This document shows, piece after piece, positions 1-8,311 of a stretch of DNA of 64,000 bases. The position numbers were made by a program, and so were the translations under genes. A model generated the notes under the pieces. The model did no database searches. It was not told the DNA's origin and saw nothing but the letters and a program-made list of their open reading frames with translations. Source of the DNA: Streptococcus devriesei DSM 19639 (GTDB lineage Bacteria; Bacillota; Bacilli; Lactobacillales; Streptococcaceae); the NCBI RefSeq assembly GCF_000423725.1, contig NZ_KE384084.1, positions 62,001 through 126,000 of the forward strand, read 5' to 3'. Every line of letters begins with the position of its first letter. The stretch's first letter is position 1.

Positions 1-45
1 GCAGCCCTTCAATGTGTCAGAAAAGAAGTAAAGTAGAGGATTAGC

Positions 46-840
46 GTGAAAGATATTAAATTAATTGTGGCAACACACAAGCAATTTAAGATGCCCAAGG
101 ATCAAAATCTCTATCTTCCCCTGCATGTTGGCCGGGAGGGTAAAGAAGATCTCGGTTATACAGGGGACAATACCGGCGACAATATTTCGCGCTTAAATCC
201 CTATTATTGTGAACTGACAGGCCTTTACTGGGCATGGAAAAATCTGGACTGTGACTATCTGGGCTTGGTCCACTATCGGCGCTATTTCACCAAGAAGCAG
301 CAGACCTATAAAGAAGACATCAAGATTGATGAGGTCATCCTTTCGCAGTCGGATACAGAAAAGCTCCTTGATGAGGCGGATATTGTGGTACCTAAGAAGC
401 GCAAGTACTATATTGAAACCCTTTATTCCCACTATGCTCATACCCATGATGCTAAGCATCTGGATGTGACCAGAGAGATAATGGCAGAGCTGTATCCCGA
501 TTATCTCCCAGACTTTGATCACGTTATGAAGCAGCGCAGCGGTTATATGTTCAATATGTTCATCATGAAAAAGGAGCTGGCCGATGCTTATTGCAAGTGG
601 CTGTTTGCCATTATTGACGAACTCTACAAACGTTTGGATCTGACAGGCTATTCGAGTTTTGATGCACGCCTGTTCGGCCGCGTCAGCGAGCGTCTCTTCA
701 ATGTCTGGCTGGCTCAGCAAAAAGAGCTTACCATCAAAGAAGTTCCTTTCATGTATATGGAAAAAATCGACCTTTTCCAAAAAGGGAAGGCCTTCTTAGC
801 TGCTAAATTTTTAGGAAAGAAATACGGGAAAAGTTTTTAG
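46..840 (+). CDS. DUF4422 family glycosyltransferase-like protein
   Basis: A 264-residue soluble protein. The block NPYYCELTGLYWAWKNL (51-67) followed by GLVHYRRYF (73-81) is the hallmark of DUF4422, a family found in capsule, teichoic acid and rhamnan polysaccharide clusters and thought to transfer sugars; the exact donor is unknown. The start is GTG at 46, preceded by AGAGGA. It opens a same-strand run of eight cell-surface glycan genes. Bases 1-45 probably contain the 3' end of the preceding gene, but all three frames stop within them, so its frame cannot be decided. Family is clear; substrate is not. Confidence 0.8.
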   Translation: MKDIKLIVATHKQFKMPKDQNLYLPLHVGREGKEDLGYTGDNTGDNISRLNPYYCELTGLYWAWKNLDCDYLGLVHYRRYFTKKQQTYKEDIKIDEVILSQSDTEKLLDEADIVVPKKRKYYIETLYSHYAHTHDAKHLDVTREIMAELYPDYLPDFDHVMKQRSGYMFNMFIMKKELADAYCKWLFAIIDELYKRLDLTGYSSFDARLFGRVSERLFNVWLAQQKELTIKEVPFMYMEKIDLFQKGKAFLAAKFLGKKYGKSF

Positions 841-854
841 GAGAGGAGAAGAAG

Positions 855-2216
855 GTGATGATGCTCTTTTTAATAATACTGATAGCATCAGTATCATTAG
901 CAGTCAATTTCAAAATTTCAAATCAAGATTTCATGAATCCGGCTGTCATTTTCTCATTAATATTTTTAGCACAGGCTGTCATGTGTGCTCTGGCGCTCAC
1001 TTATATGAGGCTGACCTTTCATATCGAAACTGTCCTCATTTTGACGGTTGCTTTTGCGATATTTACGCTGTTTAATTTTTATTATTCAAGGTCATCTTCG
1101 AAAAAACAAGCAGCAGCTAAAAGGCAAATAAAAAATAATGAGCTGAAGTACATTCATTTACCAATGCTGGTTTCACTTGCTTTTATTGGACTGCTGTTAG
1201 TTGTTATTTTCCTCAAATATCAGCATTTAACACAGCTTGCCAATGCTTTGGATCATTCGGACTATTCCCTGTCTCAAAAGATTTCTTTTTTTGACCATTT
1301 AATTAAATTCGACGCAGATCATTATCATGAATTGAACATTACTCCAAACCGTTATTATAATATTTTAAAGACTATAAGTCTTTCTTTTACATACATTACT
1401 TTATTTGTAGCCATAAATAATTTTGTTGTATCTAAAAAAATAAAGGTTGAACAAGTGATAACAGTTCTTTTAATGTGCTTTGCTATATACCTTACCGGTA
1501 GCCGTTCTCCTATATTACGAATGATAATTTTTGCGGCTTGTATTTATTATATTTTATATCTTAAAAGGGACTCAACCACCGCTGCCAGAAGACAATTAAT
1601 GAAAAAACTCATGATTGTCGCCATCAGTACTATCGCTTTGTTTTTGCTGACAATAGGACTTTTTGGACGTTCAAATAGCTACAATCTATTTCATTATTTA
1701 TTCATTTATGCAGGAGCCCCTCTTTATAATCTGGATGTCTTTATTCAGACCTATGCCCTACCAATACCACAGGAATTTTTTGGACAGCAGACATTTTTTA
1801 AGTTATATAATTATATCTTTTCAAAATTGGACAAAGAGAAACTTTATACACTGGATTTGCCCTTTGTTAGATACAATATAAAATATGGGTTAGGAAATGT
1901 TTATACTACTTTTTATCAATTTATTTATGATTTTGGGTTAATTTTTTGGATTCCTGTATTTTCTGTTATTCCATGGTTTTATTCAACGATTTATTACAAA
2001 ATCCAGAACCAATTTCTTCAAAACATTGTTATAGATTTTAGATTGTTTCTTTACGCCTATTTGCTAAATGATTTGTGCATGCTGTTCTTTTCTAACCGTT
2101 TTTATGAAACTGTTTTGAACAGTGAAGACCTTAAATTTTTAATTATTGTTTATATACTGAGTTCAGTTATCCTGAAAAAATCTATTGGAATTGGAAAATA
2201 TAAATATCATTTTTAA
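855..2216 (+). CDS. Wzy-like polysaccharide polymerase / multi-pass membrane protein
   Basis: A 453-residue, very hydrophobic protein with roughly 10-12 membrane segments. TGSRSPILR (214-222) at the end of a membrane segment, followed later by YAGAPLYNLD, resembles oligosaccharide repeat-unit polymerases of the Wzy/O-antigen polymerase type, which join lipid-linked repeat units outside the membrane. GTG 855, ATG 858 and ATG 861 are all possible starts behind GAGAGGAG (841-848). The gene is much more AT-rich than those after 8 kb. The polymerase call rests on topology and short motifs; a ligase or other glycan membrane protein remains possible. Confidence 0.6.
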   Translation: MMMLFLIILIASVSLAVNFKISNQDFMNPAVIFSLIFLAQAVMCALALTYMRLTFHIETVLILTVAFAIFTLFNFYYSRSSSKKQAAAKRQIKNNELKYIHLPMLVSLAFIGLLLVVIFLKYQHLTQLANALDHSDYSLSQKISFFDHLIKFDADHYHELNITPNRYYNILKTISLSFTYITLFVAINNFVVSKKIKVEQVITVLLMCFAIYLTGSRSPILRMIIFAACIYYILYLKRDSTTAARRQLMKKLMIVAISTIALFLLTIGLFGRSNSYNLFHYLFIYAGAPLYNLDVFIQTYALPIPQEFFGQQTFFKLYNYIFSKLDKEKLYTLDLPFVRYNIKYGLGNVYTTFYQFIYDFGLIFWIPVFSVIPWFYSTIYYKIQNQFLQNIVIDFRLFLYAYLLNDLCMLFFSNRFYETVLNSEDLKFLIIVYILSSVILKKSIGIGKYKYHF

Positions 2217-2300
2217 ACAGACTGCCTAATTAATTTATTATGGAATGAAAAATTATCAAATGATATTTTACTAACAAAGAGCTATTAAAATGGAGAAAAT

Positions 2301-3104
2301 ATGGTTTCGAAATTACGGGAAGTTCAATTGATTGAACTGGAAATGCTAAAACAATTTCATAAAGTCTGTCAAAAATTAAATTTAGAATATTTTTCTTTAG
2401 GCGGGACTTTACTTGGAGCTGTGAGGCACAATGGTTTTATTCCTTGGGATGATGATATTGATCTAGGTATGCCAAGAAGTGATTATGAAAAGTTCATCAA
2501 TAAAGCCCAAGATCACTTTCCCGAAAATATCAAATTGATTCCAAATCCTATGAATTTAAATATTTTGCAGCTGGTTAACACAGATACTAAAATTAAAGTG
2601 GGTAAAGTGACTTGTGGGGTGTTTATTGACATCTTCCCTTTGGATGGCTTTCCTGATGGAAGCTTTAAAGCATTTCTGCATGACAAGCGTATCCTTTTTT
2701 ACCGTATGCTGTGTAAATTGTCAGTTATTGATATTTTAGAAGATCGTGATAGGGGAGCTATTGAGAACTGGATTGTCAGATTGACTAAAGTAACTAGGCT
2801 CAATAAAATTCTTGATTCAGAAAAATTATTGATAAAATTACATAGTATTATCCAAAACTATGATTATAGCAATTCGACAAGAGTTGGTAATGTTTTAGGA
2901 CGATATAGATTGAAAGAAGTAGTGAATAAGGAAATTTTTGGCAAAGGGCAGTCACTACAATTTGAAAATATTTCCATTAAAGCTCCCAGTCAAACAGATG
3001 CTTATCTAACTCAAATTTATGGCGATTATAAAAAATTACCTCCTGTAGAAAATCAAGTCGCCCATGATATTAAAATTATCAGCTTAGGAAAAGATAATTA
3101 CTAG
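2301..3104 (+). CDS. LicD family phosphotransferase (first copy)
   Basis: A 267-residue LicD/fukutin-type protein. The signature runs from GGTLLGAVRHNG (34-45) to WDDDID (49-54), the acidic metal-binding core. LicD proteins move phosphocholine or ribitol phosphate from a CDP-activated donor onto cell-wall glycans. With tarI and tarJ encoded 3 kb downstream, CDP-ribitol (or another CDP-polyol) is the likeliest donor; no choline uptake or activation genes are visible here. ATG 2301 follows TGGAGAAAAT. An 84-base AT-rich gap separates it from the polymerase gene. The acceptor sugar is unknown. Confidence 0.85.
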   Translation: MVSKLREVQLIELEMLKQFHKVCQKLNLEYFSLGGTLLGAVRHNGFIPWDDDIDLGMPRSDYEKFINKAQDHFPENIKLIPNPMNLNILQLVNTDTKIKVGKVTCGVFIDIFPLDGFPDGSFKAFLHDKRILFYRMLCKLSVIDILEDRDRGAIENWIVRLTKVTRLNKILDSEKLLIKLHSIIQNYDYSNSTRVGNVLGRYRLKEVVNKEIFGKGQSLQFENISIKAPSQTDAYLTQIYGDYKKLPPVENQVAHDIKIISLGKDNY

Positions 3105-3136
3105 AATTGTAAATATATTAATGATGGGAAGAAAAA

Positions 3137-4063
3137 ATGAAAATATCAGTAGTCATGACGACTTACAACAGTGAGAAAAATATTGAGGAGCAGCTGCAAT
3201 CGCTTTTGTCCCAGACACGCAAAATTGATGAAGTCTTAATTTTTGACGATCAGTCAAAAGATACAACTTCTGAGATTGTGAAAAGCTTCATTGACCGTAA
3301 TAAACTGTCAGGCTGGGTTTACACAGTAAATGAAAAAAACCTTGGCTGGGAAACTAACTTTATGCAGGGTTTAGCAAAGGGCAGCGGTGATTTAGTATTT
3401 CCGTGCGACCACGATGATATTTGGGCACTGGATAAAGTGGAATTCATGGAAAATATGATGAAAGATCACCCAGAAGCCGAATTGCTGGTAGCTAATTATG
3501 AAGCTCTGTATGAAAATGGCAAGAAGGAAATACTTCCTGTAAAAACAGACAAGATTTATAGGAAGATTAATCTTGATGAGCAAATTTTACGTGTTGGCTA
3601 TCCGGGTTGTACCTATTGCTGCCGAAAAGAGCTCATTGATGAAGCAGCAAATTATTGGAGGGACAGATTTCCTCACGATGCTACTCTTTGGCGAATAGGA
3701 TTGCTGAGAGGAACAGTTTATGCAACCAACAGGGCTGTTTTGACCAGACGCATTTATTCACAAAGCGCGTCAGCAACCCTGTCCAATGGAATAAAATCAT
3801 TCACCAAACGCAGGGAATGGCTCGATTATGCCGCTTCTGTTTTGACTATGCTGGAAGAGTATGCTGACAATGAAGACTGTGAAGATAGGTCTCGTGCTCA
3901 GCAAATTATCAGTCATAATCAAGCGTGGATCAAAGAGCGAAAAAAGTTCTTTGACTCTAGAAATCCTTGGACTGGTTTAAAACTTTTAAAATCTGCTAAT
4001 TTATATCCTAATCAATTGAAAAGTTATTTAGTAGACTGGTATGCTGTTTATTTTAAACGCTGA
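3137..4063 (+). CDS. Family 2 glycosyltransferase
   Basis: A 308-residue GT-A fold enzyme. The opening MKISVVMTTYNSE, the DD pair (37-38) of the nucleotide-binding strand and the metal-binding DHDD (91-94) define GT2. Wording around these motifs resembles streptococcal rhamnosyltransferases, but donor and acceptor cannot be read from sequence. It presumably adds a backbone or side-chain sugar in the same polysaccharide as its neighbours. No membrane segment is evident, so it should act at the cytoplasmic face. The start ATG has GGGAAG upstream. Confidence 0.85.
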   Translation: MKISVVMTTYNSEKNIEEQLQSLLSQTRKIDEVLIFDDQSKDTTSEIVKSFIDRNKLSGWVYTVNEKNLGWETNFMQGLAKGSGDLVFPCDHDDIWALDKVEFMENMMKDHPEAELLVANYEALYENGKKEILPVKTDKIYRKINLDEQILRVGYPGCTYCCRKELIDEAANYWRDRFPHDATLWRIGLLRGTVYATNRAVLTRRIYSQSASATLSNGIKSFTKRREWLDYAASVLTMLEEYADNEDCEDRSRAQQIISHNQAWIKERKKFFDSRNPWTGLKLLKSANLYPNQLKSYLVDWYAVYFKR

Positions 4064-4099
4064 TATATCATGTATCTATAAAATTAAGGAGTTGTTCTT

Positions 4100-5101
4100 G
4101 TGAGTAAAATTTTGACCATTTCTATTGCTGCCTATAATGTGGCTTCCTACATTCGGACAACATTAGACAGTTTGGTATCTTCAAAACATATTGATGATTT
4201 GGAAATTTTTGTTGTGGATGATGGCGGCCAAGATGATACTTTAATGATTGCTAAAGAGTATCAAAAACGTTATCCAAACAGCATTTTTCCTGTTCATAAA
4301 GAAAATGGCGGTTACGGGACAACTGTTAATTACAGCATGGAGCATGCCACAGGGAAATACTTTAAATTACTGGACGGCGATGATTGGTTTGATACGGATG
4401 AATTAGATCGTTTAGTTGAGAAATTGAATGCTATAAATACGGATGTCGTAGTGACACAATTCCTAAAATGTCCAGATAAAGGTGAATCACGGGTCATTGG
4501 ATGTAGAAATAATCTTCCTGTTGAGAAAGAAATAAAGATATCTGATATCAGTAATCAGCCGACTTTAGGCATGTGGGCGCTATGTTATAAGACATCTCTT
4601 CTTAAAAAGTCAAATATGAAGTTACCAGAAAAAATGTTCTATACAGATCAGATTTTCTGTACGCTTCCGATTCCCTTTGCAGAAACTATTCAGTATTTTG
4701 AATTGACTGTTTATTGTTATCGTTTGGGACGGGATGGACAAAGTGTCAGCCGAGACTCACGAATAAAGAATGCGCAGATGATTTTAGATATTTGTAAAAT
4801 GCTGGTAGAATATATTACCAAATATAAATATCATCCTAATTACAGCTACCTTCTTCATAGAGTATCTTTTTATTATTTGACAGCACTAAAAACTATTTTG
4901 CTGTCACATCCGAATAAAAAGACTATAAGAAAATTGAAGAATTTTGATCAGGAGATTAAGCATATATCATCAGACGTTTATAATCACGTAACAATGTATG
5001 GCAAGTTTGGGAAACTATTGAAGTTGTTTCGAAATACAAATTACTATGGAGTTTATTTTTTGAAACTTATTTATCCTAAAGGTTTGCCAAATTGGTCTTA
5101 G
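4100..5101 (+). CDS. Family 2 glycosyltransferase
   Basis: A 333-residue GT2 enzyme. ISIAAYNVASYI at the N-terminus, VVDDGGQDDT (38-47) and DGDDW (92-96) are the nucleotide- and metal-binding motifs. Translation begins at GTG 4100 behind AAGGAG. It is followed 13 bases later by the second licD gene, so the two are probably co-translated and may act on the same glycan. It is distinct from the GT2 just upstream and is not a duplication of it. Sugar specificity is unknown. Confidence 0.85.
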   Translation: MSKILTISIAAYNVASYIRTTLDSLVSSKHIDDLEIFVVDDGGQDDTLMIAKEYQKRYPNSIFPVHKENGGYGTTVNYSMEHATGKYFKLLDGDDWFDTDELDRLVEKLNAINTDVVVTQFLKCPDKGESRVIGCRNNLPVEKEIKISDISNQPTLGMWALCYKTSLLKKSNMKLPEKMFYTDQIFCTLPIPFAETIQYFELTVYCYRLGRDGQSVSRDSRIKNAQMILDICKMLVEYITKYKYHPNYSYLLHRVSFYYLTALKTILLSHPNKKTIRKLKNFDQEIKHISSDVYNHVTMYGKFGKLLKLFRNTNYYGVYFLKLIYPKGLPNWS

Positions 5102-5114
5102 CAGTGGAGGTGTA

Positions 5115-5933
5115 ATGAAAAAGAAACTCTCGCTTAGAGAATTGCAAATTTACGAATTAAATATTCTAAAGTCTTTTGTAACTTTTTGCGAAAATCATCA
5201 CTTAAGATATTATTTAGCTGGCGGAACACTGCTGGGAGCAATCAGGCATCAAGGCTTTATTCCCTGGGATGATGACATTGATGTGCTGATGCCAAGGAAT
5301 GATTATGAAAAATTTGTCCGTCTGCATCATGATTTTGAACAGCAGTCTTCAGGCCGCTACACTGTCCATTCAAATCGACTTAAGAATCTTAATCATGTTT
5401 TTTGCAAAATTTTAGATCGAAAAACTTTTGTAAAAAATGAGTTTACTGATGATCCGATCGAAAAGTACCTATGGATAGATATTTTGCCTTTGGATGGCCT
5501 GCCTAGTGATGAGAAAGAAGTCAAAAAAATCTATAAACGGCTGAACACTGCCAGAATGATATTAAGAGTACAGCGTGCCAGAGTGGGGGCCGGTCAAACC
5601 TTTTTGAAAAAGCTGACTAAACCTGCTATGAAGTTTATTTTCAATTTATATGGCAAAGACAGAACGATAAAATTCATTGATTCTTATTCGCAGAGATACT
5701 CTCTTGAAGAAAGCGACTATGTAGGAGCAGTTGCCATGGGGCTGTACGGTCCCGGGGAACGGATGCCAAAGGCTGATTATTTGGAACCGGTTAAGGTACA
5801 TTTTGAAGGTTTGGAATTAGCGGCTCCTAAATGCTGGGATTATTACTTGACTTCCCTTTATGGCAATTATATGGAACTGCCTCCTAAAGATAAACAAGGC
5901 GGTCATTATATTGAGGCCTGGGTAGAAGAATAA
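5115..5933 (+). CDS. LicD family phosphotransferase (second copy)
   Basis: A 272-residue second LicD paralogue with the same core: GGTLLGAIRHQG (36-47) and WDDDID (51-56). Outside the core it differs clearly from the first copy, so this is an old duplication and not a recent repeat. Two LicD enzymes next to one CDP-polyol synthesis pair suggest two acceptor positions, or one main-chain and one side-chain transfer. The RBS is GGAGG at 5106-5110. The genes for the predicted donor, tarI and tarJ, follow directly. Confidence 0.85.
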   Translation: MKKKLSLRELQIYELNILKSFVTFCENHHLRYYLAGGTLLGAIRHQGFIPWDDDIDVLMPRNDYEKFVRLHHDFEQQSSGRYTVHSNRLKNLNHVFCKILDRKTFVKNEFTDDPIEKYLWIDILPLDGLPSDEKEVKKIYKRLNTARMILRVQRARVGAGQTFLKKLTKPAMKFIFNLYGKDRTIKFIDSYSQRYSLEESDYVGAVAMGLYGPGERMPKADYLEPVKVHFEGLELAAPKCWDYYLTSLYGNYMELPPKDKQGGHYIEAWVEE

Positions 5934-5975
5934 TCAAAAGATTTTGAAAAACGAAAGCTTGAAAGGAAATGAAGA

Positions 5976-6683
5976 ATGATTTACGCTGGTATTTTAGCAG
6001 GTGGTACAGGGACACGTATGGGAATTCAGGATATGCCCAAACAATTTTTAGAGTTGGGCAGCCGTCCTATTTTAGTGCATACGATTGAAAAATTTGTATT
6101 GGTTCCTGAGATTGATAAAATTGTCTTAGGAATTCATCCCGATTGGGTAGCTTATACAGAAGATTTGATTGAGAAATATCTAAGCAATGATAAAGAACGT
6201 ATTATTGTTGCTGAAGGTGGAAGTGATCGCAATACGACGATTAAAAATATTATTGAAAAAATCGACTCGCTTCAGCCTATTTCAGCGGATGATATTATTG
6301 TTACGCACGATTCTGTCCGTCCTTTTGTCAGTATAAAAACTATTCAGGAAAATATTGCTCTGGCAAAGAATAATGACGCTGTTGATACAGTGGTTGAAGC
6401 GACTGATACAATTGTCCAAAGCCTTGACAATACTGTGATTACTGATATTCCTGAGCGGAAATATCTCTACCAAGGACAAACGCCGCAAACGTTTAAAATG
6501 CAGGATTTTTTGAATCTCTATGACTCATTATCAAATGAAGATAAGGCCATTTTAACGGATGCCTGCAAGATCTTTGTCATTAAAGGAAAACAAGTTGCTC
6601 TTGCGAAAGGTGATTATGCAAATATTAAAATTACCACAGTCACTGATTTAAAAATTGCCAGAAGTATGATTGGGGATAAGTAA
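5976..6683 (+). CDS. tarI: Ribitol-5-phosphate cytidylyltransferase (TarI/IspD family)
   Basis: A 235-residue IspD-fold cytidylyltransferase. The CTP-binding loop GILAGGTGTRMG (5-16) and PKQF (21-24) are visible. Pairing with a TarJ-type dehydrogenase in the next gene favours TarI, which makes CDP-ribitol from ribitol 5-phosphate and CTP, over IspD of the MEP isoprenoid pathway, which streptococci generally lack. CDP-ribitol would feed the LicD transferases just upstream. A related CDP-polyol such as CDP-glucitol, as proposed for the group B streptococcal carbohydrate, cannot be excluded. Confidence 0.82.
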   Translation: MIYAGILAGGTGTRMGIQDMPKQFLELGSRPILVHTIEKFVLVPEIDKIVLGIHPDWVAYTEDLIEKYLSNDKERIIVAEGGSDRNTTIKNIIEKIDSLQPISADDIIVTHDSVRPFVSIKTIQENIALAKNNDAVDTVVEATDTIVQSLDNTVITDIPERKYLYQGQTPQTFKMQDFLNLYDSLSNEDKAILTDACKIFVIKGKQVALAKGDYANIKITTVTDLKIARSMIGDK

Positions 6684-6684
6684 G

Positions 6685-7707
6685 ATGCTAAACCAAGTTT
6701 ATCAATTAATCCGTCCCAAAAATATCTCTATAAAATATGAGGAAGTCAATATCAACCAGTCAGGCAGAATATTGGTGAAGCCAAATTATATGGCTATATG
6801 TCATGCAGATCAGCGCTATTATCAGGGCAAACGCGATCCTGAAGTTTTAGCTAAAAAACTGCCTATGGCGCCTATTCATGAATCCTCGGGTACTGTTGTG
6901 GCAGATCCTACTGGGACTTATAAGGTTGGACAAAAGGTTGTCATGGTTCCTAACCAACCGCCTCATCCAAGTGATGATATCTTCTATGAGAACTATCTTC
7001 CAGGTCTTCATTTTCTTTCAAGCGGGTTTGACGGATTTATGCAGGAAGTGGTATCTTTGCCGGCAGATCGTGTCGTTCCTTATGATGGTATACTGGATGA
7101 AGTGGCAGCTTTAGCGGAATTTACCAGTGTCAGTATGCATGCTATCAGCCGTTTTGATAAAATTGCTCACCCTATCCGCAATTCAGCTGTTATTGTTGGC
7201 GATGGAAGTTTAGCTTTTGTTGTAGCCACAGCTCTGCATTATCGCTTCCCTGAAATGTCTATTTCTGTTATTGGCCGCAACCTTGAAAAATTACAAATGT
7301 TTAATTTTGTGGATAAGACTTTTCTGACTAATGAAGTTCCTGCTGATATGCAATTTGACCATGCTTTCGAATGTGCCGGCGGTCAAGGAAGTGAACCAGC
7401 CATCAATGATATTATCAAGTATATCAAGCCTCAAGGAACTATTATGCTGATGGGTGTCAGTGAAAATCGTGTAGCTATTAATACACGGGACATCTTGGAG
7501 AAGGGACTGACAGTTGTCGGCTCTTCACGTTCGGGCCGTCCGGATTTTGAAAAAGCAATCGCCATGCTGTCCAACAAGCATATTCAAAGCCGGCTGAAGA
7601 ACATTATTTACTTAGAAAAGCCTGTCCAGTCGGTTGACGATATTCACCGTGTTTTTGCAACCGACCTGACAACCTCCTTTAAAACAGTGTTTAAGTGGGA
7701 TGTTTAA
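6685..7707 (+). CDS. tarJ: Ribitol-5-phosphate dehydrogenase (TarJ-like MDR enzyme)
   Basis: A 340-residue zinc-type medium-chain dehydrogenase. CHADQ (39-43) and PIHESSG carry the expected zinc-ligand residues near the N-terminus, and a Rossmann domain follows. In TarIJ pairs this enzyme reduces ribulose 5-phosphate to ribitol 5-phosphate with NADPH. ATG 6685 lies one base after the tarI stop (TAA-G-ATG), indicating translational coupling; an upstream TTG at 6670 would overlap tarI and is less likely. It is the last gene of the glycan run. Confidence 0.82.
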   Translation: MLNQVYQLIRPKNISIKYEEVNINQSGRILVKPNYMAICHADQRYYQGKRDPEVLAKKLPMAPIHESSGTVVADPTGTYKVGQKVVMVPNQPPHPSDDIFYENYLPGLHFLSSGFDGFMQEVVSLPADRVVPYDGILDEVAALAEFTSVSMHAISRFDKIAHPIRNSAVIVGDGSLAFVVATALHYRFPEMSISVIGRNLEKLQMFNFVDKTFLTNEVPADMQFDHAFECAGGQGSEPAINDIIKYIKPQGTIMLMGVSENRVAINTRDILEKGLTVVGSSRSGRPDFEKAIAMLSNKHIQSRLKNIIYLEKPVQSVDDIHRVFATDLTTSFKTVFKWDV

Positions 7708-7747
7708 AAGAAGTAGTAGTATGGCCTCTAATTATTCCTGCGTAATG

Positions 7748-7773
7748 TAATAGATTCGAGATCTAATCTATTA
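7748..7773 (+). terminator. Inverted repeat after tarJ, possible weak terminator
   Basis: TAATAGATT (7748-7756) and AATCTATTA (7765-7773) form a perfect 9-bp stem with an 8-base loop. There is only a loose T-rich tail, so it is a weak terminator at best; it is the only candidate end for the glycan operon. Confidence 0.4.
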
Positions 7774-7824
7774 TATTTACTCCCCCTTTTGTACAAAAAA
7801 TTAACAAATTAATCGCTGTCATGA

Positions 7825-7853
7825 TTGCATAATTTTTAGAAAACTGGTACAAT
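7825..7853 (+). promoter_or_regulatory. Promoter of the candidate small RNA
   Basis: TTGCAT (7825-7830), a 17-base spacer and TACAAT (7848-7853) match sigma-70 consensus well. Transcription would start near 7860, only about 12 bases before a strong terminator hairpin. Confidence 0.65.
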
Positions 7854-7859
7854 ACAATT

Positions 7860-7919
7860 AAGATGACAATCCCCCCACTTCCTTTTTGGACAGATACGTT
7901 CTGACGTGGGGGTTTTTTT
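7860..7919 (+). ncRNA. Candidate 60-nt small RNA between tarJ and the pyr genes
   Basis: The promoter at 7825-7853 would start a transcript that ends in an intrinsic terminator: CCCCCAC (7872-7878) pairs with GTGGGGG (7906-7912), followed by seven T. Inside the loop CAGA and UCUG form a short upper stem, leaving CUUCCUUUUUGG largely unpaired. This loop is complementary to Shine-Dalgarno-like AAGGAAG, which suggests a trans-acting antisense RNA. It carries no recognisable CiaR direct repeat and I do not recognise the family. A 13-codon ATG frame inside (7863-7904) has no ribosome-binding site. Confidence 0.5.
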
Positions 7920-8028
7920 ATAGACAATAAAAGAATAAGAAGATTTATAATATCACTTTGCTGTTCGTTACCATTCTTTATCCGCAACAGCTTCCAAATC
8001 ACTTAATAGACTATATTGATTTCCCCAT

Positions 8029-8057
8029 TTGACATCTATCTGATTTCAAGCTATAAT
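8029..8057 (+). promoter_or_regulatory. Promoter of the pyrK-pyrDB unit
   Basis: TTGACA (8029-8034), a 17-base spacer and TATAAT (8052-8057) form a perfect sigma-70 promoter. It stands about 300 bases before pyrK, leaving room for the attenuator leader. Confidence 0.85.
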
Positions 8058-8072
8058 GAGAAAAAATGAAAT

Positions 8073-8105
8073 AACCTTTAATGGAGTCCAGAGAGGCTGT
8101 CAAGG
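8073..8105 (+). promoter_or_regulatory. PyrR-binding RNA hairpin of the pyrK leader
   Basis: AGTCCAGAGAGGCT (8085-8098) is the conserved PyrR recognition loop, closed by CCTT (8075-8078) pairing with AAGG (8102-8105). In Gram-positive pyr leaders, PyrR with UMP stabilises this hairpin and frees the downstream terminator. Here the terminator (8312-8340) is over 200 bases away because a repeat element lies between them. Confidence 0.85.
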
Positions 8106-8120
8106 AAATCGCGTTTAAAA

Positions 8121-8305
8121 GTGGCTGAGACAAAAGGTGTTGTTGATTCCATAGTTCATGGGAATGACTTTTTAGCGCAGTGGTTGGCTGGCTGTTCTTA
8201 TCCCTTGCAGGGCAAGCGATAGCGACCAACCTAGCCAACTGTGCGGGGGTGGGACAACGAAGTCTATTCTTTAAATGACTGACTTTTGTCCCACTCCCCC
8301 GCTTT
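8121..8305. repeat. Dispersed intergenic repeat, copy 1, inside the pyrK attenuator
   Basis: A 185-base element bounded by imperfect inverted ends, GGCTGAGACAAAAG and CTTTTGTCCCACTC. Its interior shares CTTATCCCTTGC, GCAAG-GATAGCG and AACTGTGCGG with the copy at 53081-53272, and CCTAGCCAACTGTGCGGGG with the longer copies at 39522-39824 and 61999-62302. It has no plausible gene. The second pyr leader (10161-10285) lacks it, so it looks inserted. Confidence 0.75.
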
Positions 8306-8311
8306 TTGTGC

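Noticed and set aside
193..780. 195-codon minus-strand open frame
   Set aside because: It lies wholly antisense to the DUF4422 gene, has no RBS, and reads as a mirror of a well-motifed protein.
7863..7904. 13-codon open frame (MTIPPLPFWTDTF) in the small RNA
   Set aside because: No ribosome-binding site, start within about three bases of the predicted 5' end, and the terminator stem overlaps it.
7825..7919. CiaR-dependent csRNA
   Set aside because: The promoter lacks the TTTAAG-N5-TTTAAG direct repeat that marks csRNA genes.
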